DNA from: Sphingomonadaceae bacterium
GTDB lineage: Bacteria; Pseudomonadota; Alphaproteobacteria; Sphingomonadales; Sphingomonadaceae
DNA: 64,000 nucleotides
NCBI GenBank assembly: GCA_030147805.1
Contig: JASBUR010000006.1
Span: 62,001-126,000 of the forward strand
Reading direction: 5' to 3'
Shown piece by piece: positions 20,264-28,559 of this stretch (positions are counted from its first letter, which is position 1; each line of letters opens with the position of its first letter). The position numbers and the translations under genes are program-made. Under the pieces are notes generated by a model, which was not told where the DNA came from, made no database searches, and saw only the letters and a list, made by a program, of their open reading frames with translations.

Positions 20264-20917
20264 TCACGCCCTGCGGCCGACCCCTTCGAGGAACAGGATC
20301 GTCGCCTGATGCGCGATGTCGTCGACCGACAGCTTGCCGGGTTTGTACCATTCGATCGACCAGTTCATCATGCCGAGCAGCAGCAGCCGCATCACCGACA
20401 GGTCGACGTCGTCGCGGATGACGCCTGCGGCGCGCGCCTCGGCGAACAGCGACCGCCACACCTCGGCATGCTCGTCGAGCACGCGCAGGAAATGCTCGCG
20501 CACCTTCTTGGGGGTCTGGTCGAAGATCCGCATGTGCGCCGAGGCATATTTGTCGCCCGACAGCACGATCGCGAAATGGCCGTGGATCGCCGCCTCGATG
20601 CGCTGCTCGACCGATGCATCGGCGGGGAGCGCCGCGATATGGCCGTTGACGAAGGCGGCGGTGCGCTCGTTGGCGATGCGCAGGACCTCGGCGACGATCG
20701 CCTCGCGCGAGGCGAAATAATAATAGATGCTGCCCGTCTGCGTCTTGGCGCGCTTCGCGATGTCGCTCAGCCGCGCCAGCGCATAGCCCTTGGTATGGAA
20801 CACATGCGCCGCGGCGTCGAGGATACGCTGGCGTGTCGCGTCGGATTTCTTCAGCGGCGGGCGCTTGGCGCCTGGAGATTTCTTCGCGGGGGCCGGTGCC
20901 GTCAGGACGTCGTTCAT
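20264..20917 (-). CDS. TetR-family transcriptional regulator
   Basis: A 217-residue TetR protein. The basic N-terminal tail is followed by an HTH (residues about 28-72; TRQRILDAAAHVFHTKGY and KTQTGSIYYYFASREAIVAEVL) and an all-helical ligand domain with AIHGHFAIVLSGDKYASAHMRIF. TetR regulators next to acyl-CoA synthetase and dehydrogenase genes commonly repress them and release DNA on binding an acyl-CoA. The gene lies between the amidohydrolase and the synthetase on the same strand. Candidate operators are described at 22342-22365 and 22434-22449. Confidence 0.93.
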   Translation of the reverse strand: MNDVLTAPAPAKKSPGAKRPPLKKSDATRQRILDAAAHVFHTKGYALARLSDIAKRAKTQTGSIYYYFASREAIVAEVLRIANERTAAFVNGHIAALPADASVEQRIEAAIHGHFAIVLSGDKYASAHMRIFDQTPKKVREHFLRVLDEHAEVWRSLFAEARAAGVIRDDVDLSVMRLLLLGMMNWSIEWYKPGKLSVDDIAHQATILFLEGVGRRA

Positions 20918-20984
20918 GCTGCTTCAATAGCGCGCTTCGCGGCGACCGGATAGCACCGGGCGCGCCGATGCATGGCCCGCCGGA

Positions 20985-22268
20985 TCAGCTCGCGAACGCC
21001 AGCTTCCGCTCGGGCTCGGGCGCGGCCGCTGCCGGCGCGAGCGTGTCGAGCCGCGACGCATAGAGCGTCCCGCCCTTGGCGATGGCGAGGAAGTTCGACG
21101 CGTCGCCGAGCAGCCCGATGTTCGCCACCGGGTCGCCGTCGACGACGATGAAATCGGCGAGCTTGCCGGCGGCGATCGTCCCGAGCGCTTCGCCCGCCAC
21201 CATCTCGCCGCCGAACTTCGTCGCCCAGCGGATGACGTCGAGCGGCGGAATGCCGGCGACCTTGACGTAGAATTCGAGCTCCTCGCCATAGGTTCCGTGA
21301 TCGAGCGGCTGCGCGCCATAATCGTCGCCGAGCGTGATCTTGAGCCCGGCCTTGTTGGCGACGGGCAGGATCTCGATCATCGCGTCCATGCCGCGGCGCA
21401 TCTCGTCGATCAGCGACCCCGACCAGATCTTGCACGCCTCATAGGGGTAGCGGATGCTCGGCACGAGGAAGACGTCCTTCTCGAGCATGCGGTCGATGCA
21501 TTCCTGGTCGAGCCCGTCGCCATGGTCGACGATGTCGATGCCGAGCCGCACGCAGTCGAGCAGCCCCTTCTTGTTGGCGATGTGCGCGCGGATGCGCGCG
21601 CCGCGCGAATGCGCGGTGTCGATCGCCGCCTTCAATTCCTCCTCGCTCATCTCGAGATCGGGATAGGTGCCGACGACGCCGTGCCCCGGCGTCGCGAAGA
21701 TCTTGATCATCTCGGCGCCGCGTTTCAGCTCCTCGCGCACCGCCTTGCGGAAGGCGTCGACCCCATCGGCGATGTTGGTCTGCGCGGTCATGCCGACGCC
21801 CCAATGCCATTCGAAGCCGTCCTGCGAATGGCCGGTGGTGCTGACGTCGCGGCTGCCGGCGACGACGCGCGGCCCCTCGATCGTCCCCGATTCGATCGCC
21901 TGCTTGCAGGCGACGTCGATCGCATAGGGCGCGCCGGCGCTGACCACGCCGGTGAAGCCGGTGTAGAGCGCCTGCTTGAGATGGTTGGCGGCGCGCAGCG
22001 TCTGGACGGCGGGCGGCGCCTCCATGCCGACCGGCAGCTTCTCCGCCGCGCTGAAGCGCGTATAGGTCGCGTGATAGTGGCCGTGCACCATCCCCGGCAT
22101 CACCGTGCGCCCGCCGAGGTCATGCACCTGGTCGTCGGGCCGCGCGCCGACGTGCGGACCCGAGGCGACGCTGGCGAAGCGGTCGCCGTCGACGACGATC
22201 GTCACGCCGTCGCGCGGCGCGCTGTCGCCGTCGAGCAGCCGGGCGTTGGTCAGAACGAGACGCGTCAT
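20985..22268 (-). CDS. Metal-dependent amidohydrolase
   Basis: A 427-residue amidohydrolase-superfamily enzyme, apparently cytoplasmic (no signal peptide). The metal site is H64-Y-H66 in MPGMVHGHYHATY. MIKIFATPG holds the bridging lysine position, RIRAHIANK and DIVDHGDG the metal and substrate histidines, and TLGDDYG the catalytic aspartate. The family hydrolyses amides, lactams, cyclic imides, carbamates and related C-N or C-O bonds. GGGGAGGATCGC precedes the ATG. It heads the long minus-strand run and is divergent from the SDR at 22511, sharing a 242-nt promoter region. Confidence 0.88.
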   Translation of the reverse strand: MTRLVLTNARLLDGDSAPRDGVTIVVDGDRFASVASGPHVGARPDDQVHDLGGRTVMPGMVHGHYHATYTRFSAAEKLPVGMEAPPAVQTLRAANHLKQALYTGFTGVVSAGAPYAIDVACKQAIESGTIEGPRVVAGSRDVSTTGHSQDGFEWHWGVGMTAQTNIADGVDAFRKAVREELKRGAEMIKIFATPGHGVVGTYPDLEMSEEELKAAIDTAHSRGARIRAHIANKKGLLDCVRLGIDIVDHGDGLDQECIDRMLEKDVFLVPSIRYPYEACKIWSGSLIDEMRRGMDAMIEILPVANKAGLKITLGDDYGAQPLDHGTYGEELEFYVKVAGIPPLDVIRWATKFGGEMVAGEALGTIAAGKLADFIVVDGDPVANIGLLGDASNFLAIAKGGTLYASRLDTLAPAAAAPEPERKLAFAS

Positions 22269-22341
22269 GCGATCCTCCCCAGGTTGTCGCTTTCAACGGA
22301 TGGCGCGAAGGCTATCGTGCAGCCCGCCGGAGGGCAAATAT

Positions 22342-22365
22342 ATTTTCGAATTCACCTTCGAAAAT
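22342..22365. promoter_or_regulatory. Perfect 9-bp inverted repeat, candidate TetR operator
   Basis: ATTTTCGAA (22342-22350) and TTCGAAAAT (22357-22365) are exact reverse complements separated by TTCACC. Size and symmetry fit a TetR or similar dimer site. It lies 74-97 nt upstream of the amidohydrolase start in a divergent promoter, and a TetR gene is 1.4 kb away in the controlled operon. Confidence 0.5.
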
Positions 22366-22433
22366 TCCGCTCGCCCTCCGGGCGCATTCGCCTCGCGAGC
22401 GGCGCAAGGGCTCGGAAACGCGGTTTATTTAAT

Positions 22434-22449
22434 ATCTATACTATCTTAT
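22434..22449. promoter_or_regulatory. Shared 16-base regulatory element, copy 1
   Basis: ATCTATACTATCTTAT lies 62-77 nt upstream of the SDR start. The same sequence with one difference occurs on the minus strand at 38399-38414, in the other divergent promoter of the cluster. Positions 22436-22451 also fit the dyad CTATA-N6-TATGA described for the right part of the window. Confidence 0.55.
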
Positions 22450-22510
22450 GAAATATGCCGGTGGCCAGTAAACGCGCGACACAGCGCGTCGGCCGGGGAG
22501 GATCAAATCG

Positions 22511-23296
22511 ATGGGTAAACTCGACGGCAAGGTCGCGATCATCACCGGCGGCGCGCGCGGCATGGGCGAAGCGACGGCCCGGCTGTTTCATGCCGAGGGC
22601 GCCGCGGTCGTCATCACCGACGTGTCGTCCGACACCGGCGCTGCCGTCGCCGCCTCGCTCGGCGAGCGCGCGCTGTTCTGCCGGCACGACGTCACCGACG
22701 AAGCGCAGTGGAAGGCCGTCGTCGCCGCGGCGATCGCGCTGTTCGGCCGGCTCGACATCCTCGTCAACAATGCCGGCATCCTCAAGTTCGAGACGCTCGT
22801 CGAGATGAGCGCTGCCGACTTCATGGCGGTGATCAACGTCAATCTGCTCGGCGTCTTCCTCGGCATCAAGGCGGCGGCACCGGCGATGATCGCGCAGCGG
22901 TCGGGCTCGATCGTCAACATCTCCTCGACCGGCGGCTTCCGCGCCACCAACGGCGCCGGCGCCTACACGGCGAGCAAGTTCGGCGTGCGCGGCCTCACCA
23001 AGACCGCGAGCCTCGAGCTCGGCCATCTCGGCGTGCGCGTCAATTCGGTCCACCCGGGGGGCATCGACACGCCGCTCGTCAACCCGACCGGCGAAAGCCG
23101 CGCCGAGGTCGATGCGAAATACGTCAATTTCCCGATGCAGCGCGCCGGCCGGCCCGAGGAGATCGCGCGCGCCAGCCTGTTCCTCGCGTCAGACGACTCT
23201 TCCTATTGCTGCGGTGCCGAGATCGTCGCCGACGGCGGCGGGTTGAGCGGCAGCTACTACAAGGGCCTGCCCGGCGCGCCGGCCTCGCACGGCTGA
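22511..23296 (+). CDS. Short-chain dehydrogenase/reductase (SDR)
   Basis: A 261-residue classical SDR with TGGARGMG, NNAGILKF, ISSTGGF (Ser) and YTASKFGVRGL (Tyr/Lys). It oxidises or reduces an alcohol/ketone with NAD(P). GGGGAGGATC precedes the ATG. It is the first gene of a plus-strand operon with a PQQ/cytochrome dehydrogenase (22 nt gap) and a molybdopterin hydroxylase subunit, suggesting stepwise oxidation of an alcohol substrate. Confidence 0.92.
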   Translation: MGKLDGKVAIITGGARGMGEATARLFHAEGAAVVITDVSSDTGAAVAASLGERALFCRHDVTDEAQWKAVVAAAIALFGRLDILVNNAGILKFETLVEMSAADFMAVINVNLLGVFLGIKAAAPAMIAQRSGSIVNISSTGGFRATNGAGAYTASKFGVRGLTKTASLELGHLGVRVNSVHPGGIDTPLVNPTGESRAEVDAKYVNFPMQRAGRPEEIARASLFLASDDSSYCCGAEIVADGGGLSGSYYKGLPGAPASHG

Positions 23297-23318
23297 CGGC
23301 GGCGACAGGATGACATCG

Positions 23319-25313
23319 ATGATCGACCTTACGCCCGCCCGGCAGACCCCCCCCGGCCGACGCTGGCTGCGGTGGCCGCTCGCGCTCGCCTCGCTGATCG
23401 CCGGGGTCGCCGCGTTCAATGGCGGCGGCGGCGCGATCGACGCGCGAGCCGCGCCGGCCGCGCCGACGCCCGAAGGCGTCTATGCGGAGGCCTGCGCCAA
23501 CTGCCACGGCGCGAAACTCGAAGGTGGCGCCGCGCCGGCGCTGATCGGGCCGGCGTTCACCGCCAAATGGCAGGGGCAGCCCGACGCCGCGCTGTTCACC
23601 ATCAGTCACGACCTGATGCCGGCGAACGCGCCGCAGAGCCTGCCGGTCGAGCAGTCGCGCGCCATTCTCGATCACATCTATGCCGCCAACCGCCTGACGG
23701 TGACCGGCGGCGTGATTGGCGCGGCGGCCGCGGCGCCCGCCGAGGCAACGGCGGCCGCGCCCGTCGGGCCGCTTCCGTCGATCCCCGCCGCCGTCGCCCA
23801 GCCGCAGGGCTCGCTGCCGCGGGCCGCGACGCTGCTGGCGCCGGCGGACGCGGACTGGCTGATGTACAACCGCGACTATCGCGGCCAGCGCTATTCGCCG
23901 CTGGCGCAGATCACCAGCCGCAACGCCGGCCGGCTGGTGGCGCGCTGCATCTTCCAGGCGGGCGAGATCGGCAGCTTCCAGACCTCGCCGGTCGCGCACG
24001 ACGGCGTGCTCTACGTCACCACTCCCTATGCGACCTATGCGGTCGACGGTGCCACCTGCGCCAAGCGCTGGGAGCATGTCCATGTGCCGACGGGCGCCGA
24101 AGGCCTCGCCAACAATCGCGGCGTCGCGCTCGCCGACGGCCGGCTGATCCGCGGCACCCCCGACGGCCACCTGATCGCGCTCGATGCCGCCACCGGCCGG
24201 CTGCTGTGGGACGTGCACGTCGTCGACAGCGGCGGCCGCTATGCCATCAGCTCGGCGATCACCGCCTATGACGGCAAGGTGTTCACCGGGCTCGCGGGCG
24301 GCGACCGCGGCGGCACCGGCCGGATCTTCGCCTTCGAGGCGGCGACCGGCAAGCATCTGTGGACCTTCAACACCGTTCCCAAGGAGGGCGAATTCGGCGC
24401 CGAGACCTGGGGCGGCGGCCAGCATGTCGGCGGCGGCGGTTCGTGGACGACGATCACCGTCGATCCCGACACGCGCCAGCTGCTCGTCCCCGTCGGCAAT
24501 CCCGGCTCCGACCTCGACGGCCGCGAGCGGCCAGGCGACAATCTCTTCACCAACTCGGTGGTGGCGCTCGATCCCGACACCGGCAAGCGAATCTGGCATG
24601 TCCAGCAGATCCGCCACGACGTCCACGACTGGAACACCGCGGCCGCGCCGGTGATCTTCGACCGCGGCGCGCGCAAGTACATGGCCGCGGCCACCAAGGC
24701 CGGTTACCTTTACCTCTATCGCCGCGACGACCGCGAACTGCTGTGGAAGCAGCCGATCACCACCTTGCTCAATACCGACAAGGCCCCTGGCGACCAGGGT
24801 ATCCGCATCTGCCCGGGCACGCTCGGCGGCGCCGAATGGAACGGTCCCGCCTATGATCCGGAGCGGCGGCTGCTCATCGTCAATTCGGTCGACTGGTGCG
24901 GCGTCTACAAGCGCCAGAATCCACCAAATCCGCTCAACACCTTCGGCGGCAGCATCGCCTTCGATCCGCCCGCGCAGGCGCGCGGCTGGACGCGCGCCTT
25001 CGATGCCGAAACCGGCAAGCCGCTCTGGCAGCATGAGGCGGGCTCGCCGATGGTCGCCGGCGTCACCCCGACCGCGGGCGGCGTCACCATGACCGGATCG
25101 ACCGACGGCGAATTCCTGGTCTTCGACAGCCGCAGCGGCCGGATTCTCTACCGCTTCAACACCGGCGGAGCAGTCGGCGGCGGCATTTCGACCTATGCGG
25201 CGAACGGCCGGCAGCTTGTGGCGGTGACGTCGGGCAACGCCTCGCGCACCATCTGGAAGACCAAGGGCGCCGCGACGCTGATCGTCTTCGGTCTGCCCGA
25301 TGGAGACCAATGA
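23319..25313 (+). CDS. Cytochrome c-PQQ quinoprotein alcohol dehydrogenase
   Basis: A 664-residue periplasmic enzyme. The ATG at 23319 is preferred over the one at 23310 because AGGA lies 8 nt before it. A positively charged segment and hydrophobic stretch (residues about 14-33) form the export signal or anchor. A cytochrome c domain comes first, with C59-A-N-C62-H63 (haem c) and DLMPANAP supplying the distal Met. An eight-blade PQQ beta-propeller domain follows from about residue 165. The order cytochrome-then-PQQ is the reverse of classical type II quinohaemoproteins. It should oxidise an alcohol or aldehyde and pass electrons to its haem. Confidence 0.88.
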   Translation: MIDLTPARQTPPGRRWLRWPLALASLIAGVAAFNGGGGAIDARAAPAAPTPEGVYAEACANCHGAKLEGGAAPALIGPAFTAKWQGQPDAALFTISHDLMPANAPQSLPVEQSRAILDHIYAANRLTVTGGVIGAAAAAPAEATAAAPVGPLPSIPAAVAQPQGSLPRAATLLAPADADWLMYNRDYRGQRYSPLAQITSRNAGRLVARCIFQAGEIGSFQTSPVAHDGVLYVTTPYATYAVDGATCAKRWEHVHVPTGAEGLANNRGVALADGRLIRGTPDGHLIALDAATGRLLWDVHVVDSGGRYAISSAITAYDGKVFTGLAGGDRGGTGRIFAFEAATGKHLWTFNTVPKEGEFGAETWGGGQHVGGGGSWTTITVDPDTRQLLVPVGNPGSDLDGRERPGDNLFTNSVVALDPDTGKRIWHVQQIRHDVHDWNTAAAPVIFDRGARKYMAAATKAGYLYLYRRDDRELLWKQPITTLLNTDKAPGDQGIRICPGTLGGAEWNGPAYDPERRLLIVNSVDWCGVYKRQNPPNPLNTFGGSIAFDPPAQARGWTRAFDAETGKPLWQHEAGSPMVAGVTPTAGGVTMTGSTDGEFLVFDSRSGRILYRFNTGGAVGGGISTYAANGRQLVAVTSGNASRTIWKTKGAATLIVFGLPDGDQ

Positions 25314-25314
25314 C

Positions 25315-27525
25315 ATGACGCTCGCGTTCGACCGCCGCGCCTTCATCGTCGCCGCCGCCGCCGCGGGCGGCGGGCTGCTGCTCCGGCTGTCGCCCGCCGC
25401 CGCCGCGGCGGTGCCGGAGTTCGATCCCTGGCTGACGATCGCACCCGACGGCCAGGTGACGCTGCGCGTGACGATGCCCGAGATCGGCAACGGCGTCGGC
25501 AGCCAGGCGGCGCTGTTCGTCGCCGAAGAGCTCGGCTGCGACTGGCGGCGAATGGCGATTGCCTATGCCTCGCCGGCGCGCGAGGCGCGCGAGAAGATCG
25601 GCTATGGCGCCGCCGGCGGTGCGGTCGCCTGGTTCGGCGGCCGATCGATGCTGCCCGAGCGCATGAAGCTGCTGCAGCAGATCGGGGCGAGCGCGCGCGA
25701 ACGGCTGAAGGCAGCCGCGGCGATGCGCTGGCAGGTGCCGGCGTCCGAGGTCGCCGTGGCGAACGGCGAACTGCGGCACGCCGCGACGCAGCGCCGGCTC
25801 GGCTTCGGCGCGGTCGCCGCCGATGCCGCCAAGATCAGGCTGGACAGCGAGCCCGCGCCCAAAGCCGCCGCCGATTGGACGCTGATCGGCAAAACGGACG
25901 CGCCGGCGCGGCTCGGCCTCAGCGATATCGTCTCGGGTCGGACGCGCTTCGGTATCGACGTCCGCGTGCCCGGTATGGTCTATGCCGCGCTCCGCCAGAG
26001 CCCGGTGCAAGGCGGCAGGCTGCGCCGCTTCGACGCCGCGGCGGTGCGTGACATGCCCGGCGTCATCGCCGTCGTCGCGGTCGAACCTGGCGTCCGCAAG
26101 AGCAGCGCCGGGCGCGAGCCGATGGGCGGCATGCCGTTCACCAGCACCGCGCAGAGCGCCGTCGCGGTGGTCGCCACGCATTATTGGCAGGCGCGCAAGG
26201 CGCTCGACGCGCTGCCCGTCGAATGGGACCCCGGCGCCGGAGCGGCCTATGCCGACACCGCCGCGCTCTTCGCCGCGGCGGACGCCGCGCTCGAGTCCGT
26301 CGATGGAAAGCCGGCGCTTGCCCGCGGCGACGCGCCGGCGTCGGTGTCGACGACCGTCGAGGCGACCTACCGCACCCCCTATTGCGATCATGCGCCGATG
26401 GAGCCGCTCAACGCGACGGCGCTGTGCCGCGACGGCGGCGTCGAGGTCTGGCATGGCGGCCAGCAGCCGGCGCAGGGGCTGTGGGTCGCCGCCGACGAGG
26501 CCGGCGTGGCGCTCGAGCGCGCGCTCTACCACCAGACCGACGTCGGCGGCGCCTTCGGCCGCCGCATCTTCGGCGACGACGCGCGCATGGCGGTGGCGGT
26601 GGCGCGGCAGGTGCCGGGCCGGCCCGTCCAGCTGATCTGGTCGCGCGAGGAGATGACGCAGCAGGGCCGCTACCGGCCGCTGGTGGCGGCGCGGCTGACC
26701 GGCGGGCTCGACGCCGGCGGCAAGCTGGTCTCGGTGCACGGCAACGTCGCGCAGGCGGCGGGCTTCCCGACGATCGGGCTCACCGACTCGCCCTATCTCG
26801 GCCGGCTCATTCCGCATGTCGACCTGCGCGCCAAGACGCTCGACCTCCACCTGCTCACCGGCTCGTTCCGCGGCCCGAGTTACAGCAGCTACGGCTTCGT
26901 CACCGAAAGCTTCGTCGACGAATGCGCGCATGCCGCGGGCGTCGACCCGCTGCGCTACCGCCTCGATCTGCTCGCCGACTGGCCCGACGCCGGCTGGCGC
27001 CGGTGCCTCGAAGTCGCCGCCGCCAAATCAGGCTGGGGGCAAACGCTGCCGAAGGGCCGGGGCCGCGGCATCGCAATTTCGAACTGGGGCGGCTTCGGGC
27101 GCCCCGAGGCGGGGACGACCGTCGCCGCCGTGGCCGAGATCGAAGTGGCGCGCGACGGCGAACTGCGCGTCCGCCGCGTCGACCTCGCCTTCGATGCCGG
27201 CCAGGTCGCCAACCGCGACAACGTCCTCCACCAGCTGACCGGCGCCACCCTGTTCGGCATGTCGGTCGCGCTCGGCGAGGAGATCAATGTCAGGGATGGC
27301 GCGGTCGTCGACGGCAATTTCGACGCCTACACGCTGCTGCGCATGCGCGACGTGCCGCAGATCGCGGTGCATTTCGACGCGCTGACCGGCCACGAGCGCT
27401 TCGGCGAGATCGGCGAGGCGGGCGTCGGCCCGATCGGCGCGGCGATCGCCAATGCGATCTTCGTCGCCACCGGCCGGCGACTGCGCACGCAGCCGCTGCG
27501 CAAGCAGGACCTCAGCTGGAGCTGA
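25315..27525 (+). CDS. Xanthine dehydrogenase family molybdopterin-binding subunit (IorB-like)
   Basis: A 736-residue protein resembling the large subunit of isoquinoline 1-oxidoreductase or periplasmic aldehyde dehydrogenases. A Tat-like signal RRAFIVAAAAAGGG starts the protein. QTDVGGAFGRRIFGDD and GSFRGPSYSSYGFVTESFVDE are cofactor blocks, and GEIGEAGVGPIGAAIANAIF holds the active-site Glu region. It hydroxylates or oxidises an N-heterocycle or aldehyde. The ATG at 25315 follows the upstream stop by 1 nt; an ATG at 25300 has no ribosome binding site. No [2Fe-2S] partner subunit is visible nearby, which is unusual. Confidence 0.88.
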   Translation: MTLAFDRRAFIVAAAAAGGGLLLRLSPAAAAAVPEFDPWLTIAPDGQVTLRVTMPEIGNGVGSQAALFVAEELGCDWRRMAIAYASPAREAREKIGYGAAGGAVAWFGGRSMLPERMKLLQQIGASARERLKAAAAMRWQVPASEVAVANGELRHAATQRRLGFGAVAADAAKIRLDSEPAPKAAADWTLIGKTDAPARLGLSDIVSGRTRFGIDVRVPGMVYAALRQSPVQGGRLRRFDAAAVRDMPGVIAVVAVEPGVRKSSAGREPMGGMPFTSTAQSAVAVVATHYWQARKALDALPVEWDPGAGAAYADTAALFAAADAALESVDGKPALARGDAPASVSTTVEATYRTPYCDHAPMEPLNATALCRDGGVEVWHGGQQPAQGLWVAADEAGVALERALYHQTDVGGAFGRRIFGDDARMAVAVARQVPGRPVQLIWSREEMTQQGRYRPLVAARLTGGLDAGGKLVSVHGNVAQAAGFPTIGLTDSPYLGRLIPHVDLRAKTLDLHLLTGSFRGPSYSSYGFVTESFVDECAHAAGVDPLRYRLDLLADWPDAGWRRCLEVAAAKSGWGQTLPKGRGRGIAISNWGGFGRPEAGTTVAAVAEIEVARDGELRVRRVDLAFDAGQVANRDNVLHQLTGATLFGMSVALGEEINVRDGAVVDGNFDAYTLLRMRDVPQIAVHFDALTGHERFGEIGEAGVGPIGAAIANAIFVATGRRLRTQPLRKQDLSWS

Positions 27526-27564
27526 AGCGACGATGCGGAAGTCTCGGCGTCGTCCCGGACTCCC

Positions 27565-27759
27565 TCAGGTTATCTGCAGGGAGCGGATCCGCATGCGCTC
27601 GAGCGTTTCGCGCCGCACCGGCACGCCTTTTCGGATCTTCCGCCACGTCGTCTCGCTGACGCCGTACACCGACCTGATATGGTCAGCGGTAACCGCAGGC
27701 AGCTTGGCGCGCAGCTGCCGGAACTCCTCCGGCTGCATGACGATCATGTCGAGCGGCAT
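27565..27759 (-). CDS. Small HTH-like protein, unknown function
   Basis: A 64-residue protein with a plausible helix-turn-helix (AVTADHIRSVYGVSETTWRKIRKG) and a basic C-terminus. AGGAAGGATGGAAAA precedes the ATG, a good ribosome binding site. It is divergent from the second Lrp gene and ends 39 nt after the molybdopterin gene on the other strand. I do not recognise a named family. Reality is supported by the start signal and composition but not proven. Confidence 0.55.
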   Translation of the reverse strand: MPLDMIVMQPEEFRQLRAKLPAVTADHIRSVYGVSETTWRKIRKGVPVRRETLERMRIRSLQIT

Positions 27760-27932
27760 TTTTCCATCCTTCCTGACCGCCGCCCCGGGGTCGCCGCGTT
27801 CGACGCGGCAAAATCGCCACAGTGGGCAGGCACTGATTGTATAAAATTACAAAGATACAAAGAATATTGTTGCGCTGTGCACGCCGCCGAACGAGGAAGG
27901 AGCAGCGCGCTCACCTGAGGAAAAAACTCGGC
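27760..27932. promoter_or_regulatory. Divergent promoter region, small HTH / Lrp
   Basis: A 173-nt region with a sharply AT-rich part at 27835-27880. TATAAAAT at 27840-27847 is a plausible -10 element for the Lrp gene. ACAAAG and GATACAAAG repeats follow. Lrp proteins commonly autoregulate through such AT-rich DNA. Confidence 0.4.
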
Positions 27933-28388
27933 ATGCTCGATGCGACCGATCGAAGAATTCTTCGAGCAATTCAATCGGATGGCCGCATCACCAACCAGGA
28001 ACTGGCGACGCGCTGCGGCATGTCGCCGTCGGCCTGCCTGGATCGCCTGCGCCGGCTGCGCGAGCAGGGATATATCTCGAGCTTCGCTGCCATGCTCAAT
28101 CCCGACAAGCTCGACTTTGCCCTGCTCGTCTTCATCGAGGTTCTGCTCGATCGCACGACCGGCGATACGTTCGAGGAATTCGCCGCCGCCATCCAGAACA
28201 CGCCCGAGATCCTCGAATGCCATATGGTCGCCGGCGGGTTCGACTATCTCATCAAGGCCCGCGTCAAGGACATGGCCGCTTACCGGACCTTCCTGGGTAC
28301 GACGCTGGTCCGCATGCCCAAGGTCCGGGAGACCCGCACCTACGCCGTGCTCGAGGAAGTGAAGAACACGCACGTCCTTGCCGTCTGA
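27933..28388 (+). CDS. Lrp/AsnC-family transcriptional regulator (second copy)
   Basis: A 151-residue protein. The ATG at 27933 gives the canonical MLDATDRRILRAIQSDGRI start; a longer frame from 27837 adds a basic segment that is not Lrp-like. The HTH covers residues about 15-50 (SPSACLDRLRRLREQGYI) and the C-terminal RAM ligand domain follows. It is convergent with the exported amidohydrolase and divergent from the small HTH gene. It may control the PQQ/molybdopterin operon or the amidohydrolase-receptor operon; this is inference from position only. Confidence 0.88.
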   Translation: MLDATDRRILRAIQSDGRITNQELATRCGMSPSACLDRLRRLREQGYISSFAAMLNPDKLDFALLVFIEVLLDRTTGDTFEEFAAAIQNTPEILECHMVAGGFDYLIKARVKDMAAYRTFLGTTLVRMPKVRETRTYAVLEEVKNTHVLAV

Positions 28389-28559
28389 CCGCCGCACCGG
28401 ACGGCCCTGCGCCGCGTGCACGCTAACCCGGTCGCATCGCATCGACGCTCCCCTCCATGCCGATCGAGCGGGGCTCGACGTAGCGGCATCGACGAGCCAA
28501 TCGCGAGGCCCCGACATCGCCCGCCAGCGCGGACCGACGTCGGGGCTCATGCGATCGGA

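Larger units (their letters stand above)
22269..22510. promoter_or_regulatory. Divergent control region, amidohydrolase / SDR-PQQ operon
   Basis: A 242-nt region that is clearly AT-richer than its surroundings at 22335-22366 and 22423-22455. It contains the inverted repeat at 22342-22365 and the 16-base element at 22434-22449, listed separately. GGGGAGGATC at 22496-22505 is the ribosome binding site of the SDR gene. Confidence 0.6.

Noticed and set aside
18506-20953. 815-codon open frame on + opposite the synthetase and TetR
   Set aside because: Shadow frame with low-complexity composition.
23124-26931. Two long minus-strand frames opposite the PQQ and molybdopterin genes
   Set aside because: Shadows of genes with clear haem, PQQ and molybdopterin motifs on +.
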